DNA of 64,000 nucleotides. It comes from Mesostigma viride (Eukaryota > Streptophyta > Mesostigmatophyceae > Mesostigmatales > Mesostigmataceae). Positions 1 to 11,760 of the stretch are shown here, piece after piece. The position numbers were made by a program, and so were the translations under genes. Location: positions 1,736,660-1,800,659 of the forward strand of contig RPFO01000022.1 of the NCBI GenBank assembly GCA_009746045.1. Direction: 5' to 3'. Position 1 is the first letter of the stretch. Each line of letters opens with the position of its first letter. Below the pieces are notes generated by a model. That model had not been told where the DNA came from, searched no databases, and was given only the letters and a program-made list of their open reading frames with translations.

Positions 1-3000
1 GACGTATCCATGCAACCACAGACGTTTGCCACAGCTTCCGTCCAAAATCGAGTTGTTCAAGAATAGAAGCTTGACACAGCTTCCGCACAGAACAAATTTG
101 AAAGGCTAGTCAATCTGGCAAAGAAAACAAGTTGCGACGCATTTCCTGCGATAGATTTGATGTCCACGACGATGTACCCATACTACGATGCGCTTCACGG
201 CTACGCGGAGAGGCGTACGTTTCCATCAGAGCATACTCCCCACTTGCTACCTAATAACCGTCTAGCCTACAATCGCACATACGGCGCGGCATTCGCAATC
301 CCTCCGATCTGACCCACGGCGTGGGTGAGGACAAAATTTAACCTACTCTATCACGATGGCTTCGTTGGGGCCCACCCCGACTCCGTGGAAACTCACCTTG
401 CCACAAGAAGCCTCAACTTTAGCCTTACTGCAAACCAAAATTGTTGCTGGAAGTCCCCGACTGCGCGATTGCCATGCTGCGAGGCATCAGCAGGAGCCAC
501 TGTAGTAACAACAGTTGGGTTATAGCTTTGGGACCCCTATCAGGACCAGGATTCCCCTGTATGCCAGAGGTCCGACTGCTAGTACCCTCTTGATCTTCAG
601 CAGCCGAAGAAACGCTAGCATACAAGTGTCATTCCCCCCCAAAAATGAAGTATTAGCCACATGGCCCGTCGCATCCACACATCGTCACGGTAATCACCAA
701 TAATTGCAGTACCCACACTCCTTCCAATTCGTTTCCTCCATCTGCGTGTCGTCATTACAAAGGGCGAGCCCGAAAAACTTGGGCGCGGATGAGGCCGTGA
801 CAGAAATTTCTGCGTCTAGCCCGGCTTTTGTGCCTGTCGGCCCCAACATGCCTTCAGGGCTCACCCAAGTGTCATTGATGACTGTCATCAGTCGTGTGAC
901 TCTTGTCTGATGTCAGTCGCCACTCGCCAGTCGCCACTCGCCACTCGCCCGTAATCGCCCGCCATTATTTGGGCGCGGCGCCCGCCTCTGTCGCCTCAGT
1001 TCAGTTCAGTTTAAAATTTCCCAATAATTATTAATAACCCTGTCAGACCACCGGCGCGAGAATAAACTCAACTCAACTCAACGCCGGCTGACCCCCCCCC
1101 CCCCCCACTTCCCAAGTGGCGGGTGGGGAGGAGAACAGTGATAGCAGCATATTTGCGATAGTCCGGTCCCGGAGATAACGCCCGAGGGGAGCGGGGGGGG
1201 GGGGGAGGGGTAAAGAAGGCTACCCCCCCCCCCTCTCCACCCCCCGGAGCTACTACCGTACTCATATCATCATTTATGACTCAATAATAGGTCGGAACCT
1301 TAGCCGGAACGGCTCAGCTTGCGGCCGCCTGGCGGTTAAAAAAAAAGTTGTCTCAAACTAAACTTCAGTGTATCAAGTGATCATCATCGGTATGATATGA
1401 TACCAACGTTTAGCGGTGGTGATCATGACCGACCTTGGAGGCGGACACCTTGGAACGCCGGGAAGTCTTGGGGGACAGAGAAACCTCGGCAGCAAAGCCT
1501 GGGCGGGAAAACGTGGGCGGGAAAAAATGGGCGGCACACACGCCGGGTACTAATGGTCAGACAAACCCCCCCCCCCCACACACACTATATATACACTCAT
1601 AAAACGTCGGGGTGGTCAGGGGTGGGGGGGTCGGACCCCCCTCCCCCCCCCCCCCCCCCCCCCCCCCCCCGGGCGATGGGAACCCCCCCCGGGGTCGAGG
1701 CGTTATCTCCCGCCGGGACGGTCGCGAAAAGGCTGATAGGTGGTTATAGATCATGCGGCAATCTGGTGTGAGGCCCCGGCCGGCCAGTCTGGCCAGTGGC
1801 TTAGTACCGGGGAAGTCATCCCTCCATGCTACCCATTGGACCAAGCCTTACCTAAGGCCCACCCCATTGAGTAACAGAACCCTGTGCACACTGCTGGAGT
1901 GGGCCCTATCCCAGCACTGAACGGATGTTTTCCCGCCTTATCATCACTGGCGCCGGCACACTGCAGCCCGCTTGTACTACTTTTCTGTAGTAGGCGGCAT
2001 AATTGTACCGTCATCCCCGCCTTCAACACTCCACAGCCGGCGGGCTCCCGACGGCCAGCCGAAAAATTGGAGAATTGAGCGCTTCACATCATCGGATCAT
2101 CCCGGCTGTCCGGTTGTAGTGTAGTTTGCCGGCAGTGAGCTGCTTTGATGTTTCAACTCATTGCTACTACTTGGCTCTGAAGTATAAGCTAGCTAGGCCC
2201 GGCAATGAGGCCGTTGCGCGCGTAGTTCGGACTAGCTTATGTAGGCCGGATTACGGGTTGGAAGTTGTCGGCCGACAACTTCCAACTAGACGTACCCGGG
2301 CTTCTTGCGTGGTCTATCGTCCATCTCGGGCCTCGTCGGCCGTCGGGGATATCGCGCTGGGTTTAGCTGCATGTCCAGGCGCCAAGATCGAGGCAGTGAA
2401 GGCGGGGCCCAGCACGCGCGTCACTTCCGTCCTTCCTTCTATAAGAGTAACGTACGGCGAGCTGGCGAAAGCGCCGGACTTGAAGCGGACGGATAGCGAA
2501 CACATGGAGGGCGCGCACCCCAGGCGCCAGGCGCGGGCAGGCGGCGCGTGCTCTTACTATACCGGAGGAGGACCGATGAACGACACTCCGCTTTATATAC
2601 CCAACCTCGCATGCACACACACCTCACTCACAGTGCAAGTCTCACACCCACCCCCTCCACCCTTATCAGTTATCACAACCGACATACGCACCCCGCGGCA
2701 CCCTTATTATATGCCAGCAGGCGGCAGCCGCACCACACACCTCTTATACCCCCACTTTATAGCACTTGGAAGAATTAATTAATTAACGGCCCACTCCCCC
2801 CCCCCCGGGCCTCTGACCCACTCAGACACATGCACTCTGACCCATATGCACTCTCACTTCCTCCCCCCCCCTTTAACCCACTTTCACCCCCACCGGGCTC
2901 CCCCTCTTCCCGGCCCCCCTCTGACCCCCCCCCTCCCCCGGCTTTCCCCGGCCCCCCCCTCTGACCCCCCCCCTCCCCCTCTCCCCCCCCCCCCGTTTGA

Positions 3001-3534
3001 CCCCCACCCCCACCCCTCTGAGCTAGGCTCTGACCCCAACCCTCCGGCCCCCGCTACAGCCCGGCTGTAATAATGCCCCCGGCCCCATGCACCCCAAATA
3101 CCCCTCAGACTCCACACACACTGTGTAAACCCGCGCAAACAATCTCCTCCATGCTACACCCCCGTGAGGTATAGTCCGCATCGACTTCTGCAACATCCGC
3201 TCTCCTAGCTGGGCTCACCATCCGTACCATCTTACTCTCATCATTCAAAGAACATTTTGCACCCCGCAATTGCGTGAGGGGGGTATAGTAGTAAGTTCAG
3301 CACATCGATGCACTTTGCCACCTTCCCCGGCCCGGACCAGCAATTAATTAGGCGCCAAGCAAGCGTGCGGCTACTAATCAAACGGTCTCGTAAGGGGCTC
3401 CTTCAACATAACCCCCATCCACTACAGATCCCGCCATAGCCGCTACAGGGCCACCGTTCCGGCGGACAAATGACCTGCCTAGCATCATCGCGATTCCATC
3501 TAGATAGGGCCGCATGCTGTAGAGGCCCGCGGGC
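1..3534. other. Gene-free repeat-rich segment
   Basis: I see no supportable gene here. The stretch has long C or G homopolymer runs (about 1092-1107, 1192-1205, 1641-1670 and several between 2800 and 3000), short tandem runs of CTCGCCA and ACTCA near 915-950 and 1068-1083, and pyrimidine-rich DNA at 2840-3060. The longest open frame (2126-2782) spans a perfect palindrome and then simple CA/CC-rich sequence, and it has no recognisable domain, so I do not call it a gene. A loose inverted similarity between about 1136-1190 and 1690-1745 may be remnant ends of a small DNA transposon. Confidence 0.5.
2257..2286. repeat. Perfect 30-bp palindrome
   Basis: The arms 2257-2271 (GTTGGAAGTTGTCGG) and 2272-2286 are exact reverse complements with no spacer. 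It could form a cruciform or mark the centre of a fold-back element. No function can be assigned. Confidence 0.9.
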
Positions 3535-3542
3535 ACACGGGC
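3535..3542. repeat. 8-bp target site duplication, left copy
   Basis: ACACGGGC lies immediately outside the left terminal inverted repeat and recurs exactly at 6506-6513 outside the right one. An 8-bp duplication is the hallmark of hAT superfamily insertion. Confidence 0.9.
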
Positions 3543-3695
3543 CAGTGTTCAATTATCATACGGCGTATTATACGGTATAATACGGTATAATACGCGTTAT
3601 ACAAGGTCGAGCGTATAATTTTTATCCGTTTTATACGATTTGCGTATTTTTACGTATAATACGGCGAATAACACGTATCAGCGCGCGTATAATGG
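3543..3695 (+). repeat. hAT left TIR and subterminal GTATAAT repeats
   Basis: The terminal CAGTGTTCAATTAT is followed by a dense cluster of ACGGTATAATACG-like units, partly palindromic (TATTATACGGTATAATA). The counterpart is 6405-6505. Confidence 0.8.
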
Positions 3696-3879
3696 GGTTT
3701 TCGCGCTCATCCGAGGTCCGGCAGCCAAATTTTTCGTGCGGGAACCAAGGCGGGAAAGCAAGGGAACTTAGAAACACTACGGAAACCATCCACTGGTTGA
3801 CTGTCTGGTTTTTTCCTCCTGTTCACCTTTGCCCGGACTTACAGACTTTTTTTTTGCAAACTTATAGCCCGAGGCGGGG

Positions 3880-3935
3880 CCCGAGATTAATTAAGAGGTA
3901 CCTTGAAATTAAATTAGAGACATGCCTCTATCCAA
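3880..3935 (+). repeat. Left arm of internal inverted repeat in the hAT element
   Basis: GAGATTAATTAAGAGGTACC and the following TTGAAATTAAAT are reproduced on the opposite strand at about 5140-5200 (ATTTAATTTCAAGGTACCTC...). Weaker similarity continues outward through a T-run and TTGCAAACTTA. The element therefore has a fold-back inside its terminal repeats, with the Penelope-like insertion in the loop. Confidence 0.7.
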
Positions 3936-3952
3936 ATATATTTTAGGACGCG

Positions 3953-4665
3953 TTTATTGGTCAAAGACTATGACCGAGCCATTATGCTCCGTCAAGTCCG
4001 ATGTTTTTTGCAACGTCACCCACATCTGTTCGGTGCTGCCCCTTGGCACAAGCTCTACAAACAGGTCGTGGACCGGCTGGATCGCATAGTATCTCCGCAC
4101 ATCTGAACCCTGTGATGCCAGATCTCCTTTGCGGCCGTTCCGAGCTTGGCACTGGATTCGTTGTCCACATCGTCGCGTCGCTGCCGCAACACGATGTTTT
4201 CTGGCATCCGCGGGCTTTTGGTTCCCGCCGCACATTTGAAAGTGCTGTCCTCCGGCTTTTTGCCTTTGCACCGTGTGCAGTTCTTGGACGTTTGGAATCA
4301 TGGCATGGCTAACGTGATGACTGACTAGCTAGACCTTTTCAGTGGTTTTCCATTTGCGGGTATTTCCTCGTAAATGGTGGGAGAGCGATCGCAGCAATGG
4401 TGCTCACCACTAGACACTCCCGGCCAGTTAGGCTAGAAACACACGCCCTGATCAAGCATGCTGTTTCCGGCCCCACCGTCTAGGTCATCTAGTCGCTCCA
4501 CACGTAAGCCAGCCATAATTTCAATGCACAAGGATACACATTTCCATCACCATTCATCTTCATCATCCTGAACGACTCGAAAACGCGGAAAAGATAACGG
4601 CAGGCTCGAGCTACCATGGTCCGGATTCTCCCGATTTCTGGCCTGCGCTGGTTGTCTCTTTGATA
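3953..4665 (+). mobile_element. 5'-truncated Penelope-like element copy nested in the hAT element
   Basis: The sequence is nearly identical to 14668-15381, the last about 50 codons of the reverse transcriptase ORF plus the 3' UTR of the full element. It ends in the same terminus (CTGGTTGTCTCTTTGATA). It is flanked by an exact 12-bp direct repeat, TTTTAGGACGCG, at 3941-3952 and 4666-4677, which I read as the target duplication. The 5' truncation with an intact 3' end is typical of target-primed reverse transcription. Near-identity to the full copy implies recent activity. Confidence 0.9.
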
Positions 4666-5139
4666 TTTTAGGACGCGAGTTTCGATTGGCGTTAACTTGT
4701 AGTGTAGAACGGCAAGTCGACAACATGTCAAGCAGTTTAATTCCTTTCGACTTTTACATTTTCTCGAGCTTGTCAAAAAAGGATCATTTTTATACCCGAC
4801 TTCTCCATTAAATCTCATCGACCGGGTTTCGAAACAACCCACGAACGCCGTAGATGCAGATCCAACGGAGTAAACAACGTCACGACCGACGTGGCGCCAA
4901 ATAGGTAGTCGCCTAGGTTCCTAGCTTTTCTGCGAGCCATTTTCGTGCCGCGTCGTGTACCGCCGTGAGATGTACCCGTGAGATGTACCCGTGAGATGCA
5001 AAATCCGCTTGCCAGACCGGGATTCCGGGAACTTCGTCCAATACCGTCGTGCAGTACCACAAGTGCACTACCAATCTATCAATCGTACAATACTACGACT
5101 TAACGCCAACAGAAACTCGCCTCCAAAACTATATATTCA

Positions 5140-5200
5140 TAGATGCACGCCTCTTATTTAATTTCAAGGTACCTCTTATTTAATCTCAGCCCCCGCAGGC
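5140..5200 (-). repeat. Right arm of internal inverted repeat in the hAT element
   Basis: This is the reverse complement of 3880-3935, with a few differences (TTATTTAATCTC here against TTAATTAATCTC). It contains the shared GGTACC centre. Confidence 0.7.
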
Positions 5201-6404
5201 CGCAGACTTGTCTTCTCCCGGTCAGGGCTAAGTTTTGCAAAAAACCGAAGTCCTAAGTCGAAACCATTTTTTTCGCCTGTTGACATTTGGCGACCGTGAG
5301 ACACAAGGATCTTACAAGCAAGCTACACTGTAGCATGGCAACCCTCCATGCTGTTTAGGTCTCTGCCCTTGCCTCTCGGGCAGCCATGCACCGAATATTG
5401 AAGTCATACAGAAAACTGACTGGTACGAGAGCATGGCCGCTTTACATTTTAGGCATGATCCTTAGGTCTTGAAAAGCTTATATCCTTGGCCAGGCAGCGT
5501 TGGGATGTGCGCGGATGTGTCTCGACCTTCTGCTCGATGCGGCAACCTCGTTTCAGCAACCAGGTGGCGACCGTGCATGTGCTAACTGTTGATAGGCGGG
5601 AAATGCCCCTACATTTGAACGCGGATAGCTGTTTCACGTTATTCCTTACATGATTTATAAGCGACGACGGCCAGGAAAGGCTCGCAGCTACGTCCATCAG
5701 GTGGGCATGCTGGCTCCGTCAAGAAAGGTAATATGCGGTTTTGATCTGGTACGTGCTATCCTGTTCACGTGTTCATTGTACTGTATCAAGTTGTTGGGTG
5801 GATTGTAAATAATCGTAGACCTGTAATGGAGGTTTTCTGCTTGTCTTTTGGTTGCTTTACTGCCTCTACGCATTGTTGGCTTGTGATGGTTGGGGAATAC
5901 CACTACGACATGCAGATTTTGGACCAGATTTGTCTGCTATTAGCTTATGCTTCATCGAAAGCAGTGACGTAGTGCTTGGCACGGTTTATAAATATGATAA
6001 GCTTGATAACGCGATGTTTTTTCTTGCTAAAAGCATCTCGAAACAAGTGGTTTTCTGGCCAGATCTAGCCACTATTTCTTGTTTTGCTCGCCAAAGTCAG
6101 CCTTCTTCTTGTGTGCTCCTCATGCATACAAGAAACATGGAGATGCCCAGGACCTGCTTGCATGGAGGCATAGCCATCTTACTTCTTTTGCTTTTTTCAT
6201 CTTTCCATTTCATTTGGCGTTGTTTTTTAGGGTATAATGCATAGGTAATCTAGCTCCTTGGGAACCCCGGTTTACACGTCCAGTGTTCCCAAGCACTGCT
6301 GGGCAGTGGCAACCCATGTATCATGTGTAATTTAGTGTCAGAAACATGTGGACTGCTTGAAATGATATCAAAATGCATGAAACAACCCCAAAAACGACGA
6401 AATC

Positions 6405-6505
6405 CAGTATTTGCGTATAATTTCCGGATAATACCGTATTATACCGTATTATCCATTATACGGACCCCGCGCGTATAACCGCGTATTGCGTATAATTGAA
6501 CTCTG
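6405..6505 (-). repeat. hAT right TIR and subterminal repeats
   Basis: On the minus strand it reads CAGAGTTCAATTATACGC and then repeated ACGGTATAATACGG motifs matching the left end. ACACGGGC follows at 6506-6513. Confidence 0.8.
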
Positions 6506-6513
6506 ACACGGGC

Positions 6514-8094
6514 TGAGTCTTCATCAGGCGGGTCTCGCCCCCCCCCCCCCCCCCCTGGCACCCCCCCCCATCCAATTTAAAGCTCTAACCGCTTGACAAG
6601 CTATAGAGTGTGCGAGCATTAAAAGCCCGACTCATCCTAGGTATATCGCGCCTACGGCCAGCTGAGCGTACCTGCGGCCACTGGTCAGTCACGAGTCGGA
6701 AGTGGCGCTACAACACGAGTTGGAAGAGGCAGCGGAAGGATCGAGGCACCGCTCCCAATTACTGCTTGGTGTTGTTGTTGTCCGGACGAGCCGCCCTGCG
6801 CCCCTGCCCCAGGCTTCTTGTCGGGGCCCTACTACTCTGGCCAGCTTGTGCTGAAGCTTCCCCATTCTCATCGCGGCCCGGACTGCCGGAGACACCACGC
6901 AACATTGCCCCACCCTCGATCCTGGTGGAATGGCAGCATTGCTGACGGACTCTGAAGTGCCCTTCCAGCCCTTCGACCCCACGTACATCCACCAGCCAGC
7001 TGACACGCCGCATGATCATGCATCTTCTTCGCCAGGTACTCGGCTGCCAGTGAATATTCATACGCGATACGCTGTCGTACGCGGCCTAGCTAGGTGTACA
7101 ATGTCTGATATGTGGTGTATAATGTATTATAATTTATAAATATCCGCTGATCGTACGCTACTAACTCTTGCATGAAACCCCCTTTTTTGGCATGGGTCCG
7201 ACTTCCGAGGGTTCTTCATATCATTCCAGATGACCGAATCAGCACCCAACCAAGCATGGACTGCTGGTGCCGGTTTTCGCCATATTATACCTTTTGCCTA
7301 AATATATCTTAATGAATATTATTGTACGACATATATTATTATAGCATGACATTGGCATGGCCATCACTACCTAGTAATACAAGCATAGTTTTTACTAACG
7401 CTTTAGATAACTTGATAGTTTCTCTTCAAAATGGAGACAACATTTTTAAAGTATTGCAATAGTACCAGTATCAATTCGCAACTCACTGGAAAGGGTAATA
7501 AATATGTAAAATTCAAGATATGCATATGCTGATCAAATATGCATGCATGACTATACATTGAAGCGGCAGAGATCGAACCGGACGGACGTCTTCCAAAGAT
7601 AGTAAAGAGAGCTTGGCCAACAACTGCCAAGCTGCCAAATATATAAGTGAAAAGAACCATGGTGCTAGTGTTCGCACATCAGCCTGCTTCAATTACTGAC
7701 GTCACTTTAGTCGCCCTCCTCTTCAGGACTGGTATTGTGATCCTTCTCCGCCTGCTCAATCAGCAGCCTGTAATAACGGAGTGCCGGAGGTGGCTTCAGT
7801 TGCAAGGGTACACTTTTGCGTCCCGTTCGCATACGAGCCGCCCAGCCAGGATATATGGCACCCTTCTCAGGTATAGTTCTAAGAGCCACTGAACTTTCAA
7901 TGCCAGTGGCTGAGTGAGCACTTCATGTATAATTAAAGTACTAGTTGTTTGTCTGCGGCCCATTCTTGAGGATGCGCTCTTTGCTAACGTATGTCCAGAC
8001 GGTTTCGGTCTTTCGGATTCAGCCTCTTCTTCATCCGGCCGCACAATGATCATCATCGTGTTCTCCTCACTCCTGTCAGCCATGCCTGGATGTC
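6514..8094. other. Intergenic sequence without a recognisable gene
   Basis: Short open frames on both strands overlap and lack recognisable domains. A C-run lies at 6541-6555. The segment from 7100 to 7660 is AT-rich. I find nothing else to annotate. Confidence 0.45.
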
Positions 8095-8148
8095 GATTAA
8101 TTAATTAATTTAATTAATTTAATTAATTTAATTAATTAATTAATTAAG
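8095..8148. repeat. (TTAA/AATT) microsatellite
   Basis: This is an imperfect run of ATTAATTAATTTAATTAATT. Similar TTAA runs occur at 18549-18580, 27338-27356 and 47063-47093. In two of those they abut a LINE-type 3' end, so this run may be the tail of a very short insertion. Confidence 0.7.
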
Positions 8149-8163
8149 GGGACGGGACATGCC

Positions 8164-8189
8164 CGAATTTTTTGGCGCCAAAAAATTCG
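8164..8189. repeat. Perfect 26-bp palindrome
   Basis: The arms CGAATTTTTTGGC and GCCAAAAAATTCG are exact reverse complements centred on GGCGCC. It lies 15 bp after the TTAA run and may mark a transposon end. Confidence 0.85.
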
Positions 8190-9539
8190 CGCCGGTACCG
8201 AAGGTCATAAATTTCACGTGCACGGTGCGCGCACCCCTTGCAGAAGTGGCCATGGCGACTGCGTTCAGGCGAAACTACCACCCTAGGGCAGGCGAAATGC
8301 AAAAATTTTACTCGAATCTAAAAGACGATGAGTTTATGATGTTAGTTTGTGGCGGAAATCAGCTGGTTTACAATATCGCTGTTGTTTTTTTATGCCATCG
8401 GCATGGGGGGTAATCTGAATTTTTTGGTCGCGCGGAATAAAATAGAATTCATGATAGCGGCAGTAAAATCGCGGTTTTTAGGGTTGTTTTGACCGTGAAG
8501 CAGGCGTTAATACCCTTTGCATCGAATTCTAAACCGAGCTGGTGCTTTTTGCCAGATTTTCGGCCATTATCGGTAAGTAATTGTTCAGACCTGCGCAGTG
8601 CGTGTCTGACCTGTCCATGGAAGAACGGCGGTTGTTGCGCGCCTGGGCGAGGGATTTACGAGAGCGAGGTACAGGTTTGTCGCGAATGTTATCTGCTATC
8701 AGTGCTTTCTTCTATGAGCTCATCGTTCGAGGTTTTTTGCGTTCTTTTTGGGCCGTTTCCGCCAGCTATCTCGCCGTCGCTTGCCGTTGTGTTGTCGAAT
8801 ACCTGGCAGCTTTAGATTGTTTTCGTTGATGTCGTGATCAGGGCCGCTTCAGTCGCAGCCTATAGCTCTTCGGGAAGGTATAAGGCATTTCATAAAACGT
8901 GTTCCGGCAAGGATGTTGTGCGTATGGACGCTTCTTGTTGTGTGAGAGTGACGCACCCTCTCTTCGCAGCGGCATCACAGCGCTCATGCGCTGAAGGGCC
9001 GCCAATAGTTTCTTTGAATTTTATCGTGCAGGGATGGAAGTGTTTTAGTGATGATGATGTTGGAGATATTGCATTTGTGTGACTGCATGTAGATAGCTGT
9101 CACCAATGGTTGTTTGAGCTTTCCTTTGTTATGATGATGTGACAAGACTACAATGTGCTGAGCCAACCATGGTTGACATGCATGACTGCATGCAAGCTAT
9201 ATATACCATGTTCCTACTTGGTTCCTTGCCCTCCATAGTCCCAGTTTGTCATCCATGCCGGGGAGGACAGTTTAGGAGGTGTTGTTGAGTTGATTAGCTT
9301 GGTTGTCATCAACCTTACACTCTAACCTAGGAGAAACATAGGAAATGCTGCTTAGGCATATTAGGGCTACCATCGTCAAGGCTATGAACATATTTACAAG
9401 GCTGGCCATGCTGGAGGGATGATGAAGACATATGAGGTGCGTGGCCACCCCTTCGTACATTGTAAACATACTCAGCATGGTTTTGGTGCATGTTGGATGG
9501 CATACGAAGTGGCACTGTGGGGTTACTAACTTACTGAGT
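8190..9539. other. Unassigned segment, possible decayed coding sequence
   Basis: Base composition changes here, with T-rich plus-strand sequence and frequent CGNN words. A plus-strand frame around 8581-8829 has a coding-like stretch (LSMEERRLLRAWARDLRERG) but no recognised family, no clear start and no splice context. I treat it as unassigned. Confidence 0.3.
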
Positions 9540-10140
9540 GGTCCTTAGCGCCTTGTCAGGTGGTCATATAGGAAACCCATCAACTTGAGTAGTTCTTGTC
9601 ACAATGACCCCCCACGTTGAGCATGCGTTGCCGTCAGCGTGCAAGAGTTAATTATGTGTGCTTTGGTCAGTTTGCAGATGTCCTTGATGAAGAAGGAGGT
9701 GCTAGTGTGGCTGAATGGTTACTCTAATTTCCTTGTAGAGTCTACATGGGTGGCCGTCTTGGAATGGTTGTAACTTGGGCAGTTCTTGTCAGAATGGCGT
9801 CAAACCTTGAACATAGGAGGTACCGTATGTGCAGAGGTTGGCAGCATGTGGTTTGGCCAGTTTTTGCATGGTTTGGATGGATAAAGGGGTGTTTATGGTG
9901 TAAGATACACTAAGAAACCTCCCTTAGCTTCGTCACAGGTGGCTACCTAGGAAATCCATCAACTAGAGCTGCGCTCGTCAGAATGACCTGAAAATTTGGG
10001 GCTGCATGTCCCCCCACCTGTAATATTTGGGAATATATGGTGGAGCATGATATGATGTGTTTATGATTTGATTTTTTTTTTTTGGATTAAAAAAGTACCT
10101 GTTTTGCGGGAAATCCATCAACGTGAGTAAACATTCTTAT
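9540..10140 (+). repeat. Diverged direct repeats, about 160-215 bp apart
   Basis: Related blocks containing GGAAACCCATCAACTTGAG, then GTTCTTGTCA and AATGACC, occur near 9570, 9755, 9950 and 10107, increasingly degraded. They look like an old tandem array or repeated insertion of one family. No coding potential is seen. Confidence 0.5.
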
Positions 10141-10439
10141 TTCTTGGTCCCAATTAGGTAGAATTTCTCAAAAGTGGGGGAACTATGCGGGAATATATGA
10201 TTTGGTCCCAATATGTTTGCCCATTGTCCTAGGGAAAATGTGACTAAAATAGCGTCTTTTTCTATTTTTAGCGCGTTACCGGTGTATGGTGGGGGCTAGT
10301 ACCCCCCCCAAGTGGCTGGAAAATTTTTTTTTAATCATATTTATGGTCCCCAATCATCATTGGATTTTTTGCACATGCATAGGTATGGTTTCCAGAAAAG
10401 TGCCCTTTAGGCATGTCCCCTCCCCTTAATTAGAAACCT

Positions 10440-10485
10440 AACTCTGTTGGCAGTATCTGTAGCACATATCCCTGAGAAGGGGCTT
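10440..10485 (-). repeat. 3'-end signature of a small retroelement, copy 1
   Basis: CTAACTCTGTTGGCAGTATC followed by TGTAGCACATATCCCTGAGAAGGGG closely matches 45990-46032. In the second copy a GAATT microsatellite adjoins, and here TTAATT adjoins, so I read both as minus-strand 3' ends of one LINE or SINE family. Confidence 0.5.
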
Positions 10486-10646
10486 AAATGGCCTATAATA
10501 CATTCTAGGCTACTTCCTGCAAGGGTGGGACTGTAAACAACACTCGCTCTAGGTGCAAAAGGGCACCTGCACTGGTCACCCAGAGTCTCGGGCAACTCCC
10601 AGCGAAGGGGAGCCCGTCATAGGTGGGGAAGATCATCATCATGGCT

Positions 10647-10653
10647 ATACAAG
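10647..10653. repeat. Possible target duplication of the full Penelope-like element
   Basis: ATACAAG here recurs at 15379-15385, directly after the element's 3' end. It is short, and its exact limits are ambiguous because the element itself ends in GATA. Confidence 0.5.
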
Positions 10654-10821
10654 CCACACGTAAGCCAGCCATAATTTCAATGCACAAGGATACACATTTC
10701 CATCACCATTCATCTTCATCATCCTGAACGACTCGAAAACGCGGAAAAGATAACGGCAGGCTCGAGCTACCATGGTCCGGATTCTCCCGATTTCTGGCCT
10801 GCGCTGGTTGTCTCTTTGATA
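10654..10821 (+). repeat. Partial upstream tandem copy of the Penelope-like 3' end (pseudo-LTR)
   Basis: It is almost identical to 15211-15381, from CCACACGTAAGCCAGCC to TCTCTTTGATA. The downstream copy differs mainly by a few inserted bases near 15255. Confidence 0.9.
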
Positions 10822-11760
10822 TTAGATTGGTTGAATATAGTTCGTTTTCGGCTAGGAGGCGTGGCCTTTGCATGACGGGCAAGAGGATTTCAGCCGTGGG
10901 CAACCAAGCACACATGTCGTCGGGCTAGTCCGACGAGTGCGCACGTGAACCGGCACTCCCGGTCACACACGACACCATAGTAGAGATAGTCAGCTGCACC
11001 GCCTCATGTCGGCGAAACCCATAGTTCCATCGGAATCGTTTCAGCGGCCGGCATTTCCTCTCCGCGTTTCCTCAACCTCGTTTTCAGGATCATACTCATC
11101 GTTCCTGCATTTTCCTCTTCCACGCAGGTTGTGGCTTTTTTGAAAGCCACGAATGTACCCGGGGATGGGACGCTTCGGCTGCCTCAATGCCTACACATTC
11201 AATACGATGTCCCCCTCTCACCTTCCTCCATCATTCCGCTCACATTGCACTACGTGTCTGTGTTTTGTTCTTTTTCTTGTTCTCGTTTGTTTTGCTGTTC
11301 TTGTCCTTTTTCTTTTACTTTTACTGAGGGAGCTAGGCTGGGCTGCGCGCTGTGTGTGCTACTCTCGTGTTTTTCTGTGGGCACTTGAGAGACTAACCAA
11401 GGATCGGGCCCCCCACACGGCAATATCAGCCTTTGCTTTTGTTTACCCTCCCATATCTCTTTACAAACGCCAAAAAAACACAAAGGCAGGAGCACGGTGA
11501 CTCATCTGGAACATGAAGAAGGGAAATCTTTTCGTTACAGGAAAGAGGTGTCAAGTATGACAATTGGAAGGCCCCCCCACTGGGAATCCACATGTTCCGA
11601 GTCCATTCAGCTGTGTTGTTAGCCACATCCTGCCCCGGGGAGATGCATCATGGACCACCGCTATCGCGTAACGGGTGTTACGCAGTGAATATTGACTTAC
11701 CTCAATATGCTCCGCTCTGGTTCTGTTTGATGTCTTAGCTCTCAGTGCATCTGAATCATC
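10822..11760 (+). other. 5' leader of the Penelope-like element
   Basis: This is noncoding sequence between the pseudo-LTR and the ORF start. It includes a hairpin near 10918-10938 (CGTCGG...CCGACG). No convincing hammerhead core is visible. Promoter signals cannot be assigned. Confidence 0.5.

Larger units (their letters stand above)
3543..6505. mobile_element. Non-autonomous hAT-type DNA transposon
   Basis: The ends are inverted: CAGTGTTCAATTAT at 3543 and, on the other strand, CAGAGTTCAATTAT from 6505. Both fit the CAGNG start typical of hAT elements. Exact 8-bp duplications (ACACGGGC) flank them. About 150 bp at the left end and 100 bp at the right end are filled with variants of GTATAAT/ACGGTATAATACG, the kind of subterminal motif that transposases bind. 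No hAT transposase or dimerisation domain is encoded inside, so it would have to be mobilised in trans. The length is 2963 bp, of which about 725 bp is a later retroelement insertion with its target duplication. The intact duplication suggests a fairly recent insertion. Confidence 0.85.

Noticed and set aside
2126-2782. 218-codon open frame as a gene
   Set aside because: It runs over a perfect palindrome and into simple CA-rich sequence, with no domain and no splice or start context.
7555-7600. tRNA or tRNA-derived SINE on the minus strand
   Set aside because: GGTTCGATCTC resembles a B box, but the T stem does not pair and no A box or acceptor stem is found.
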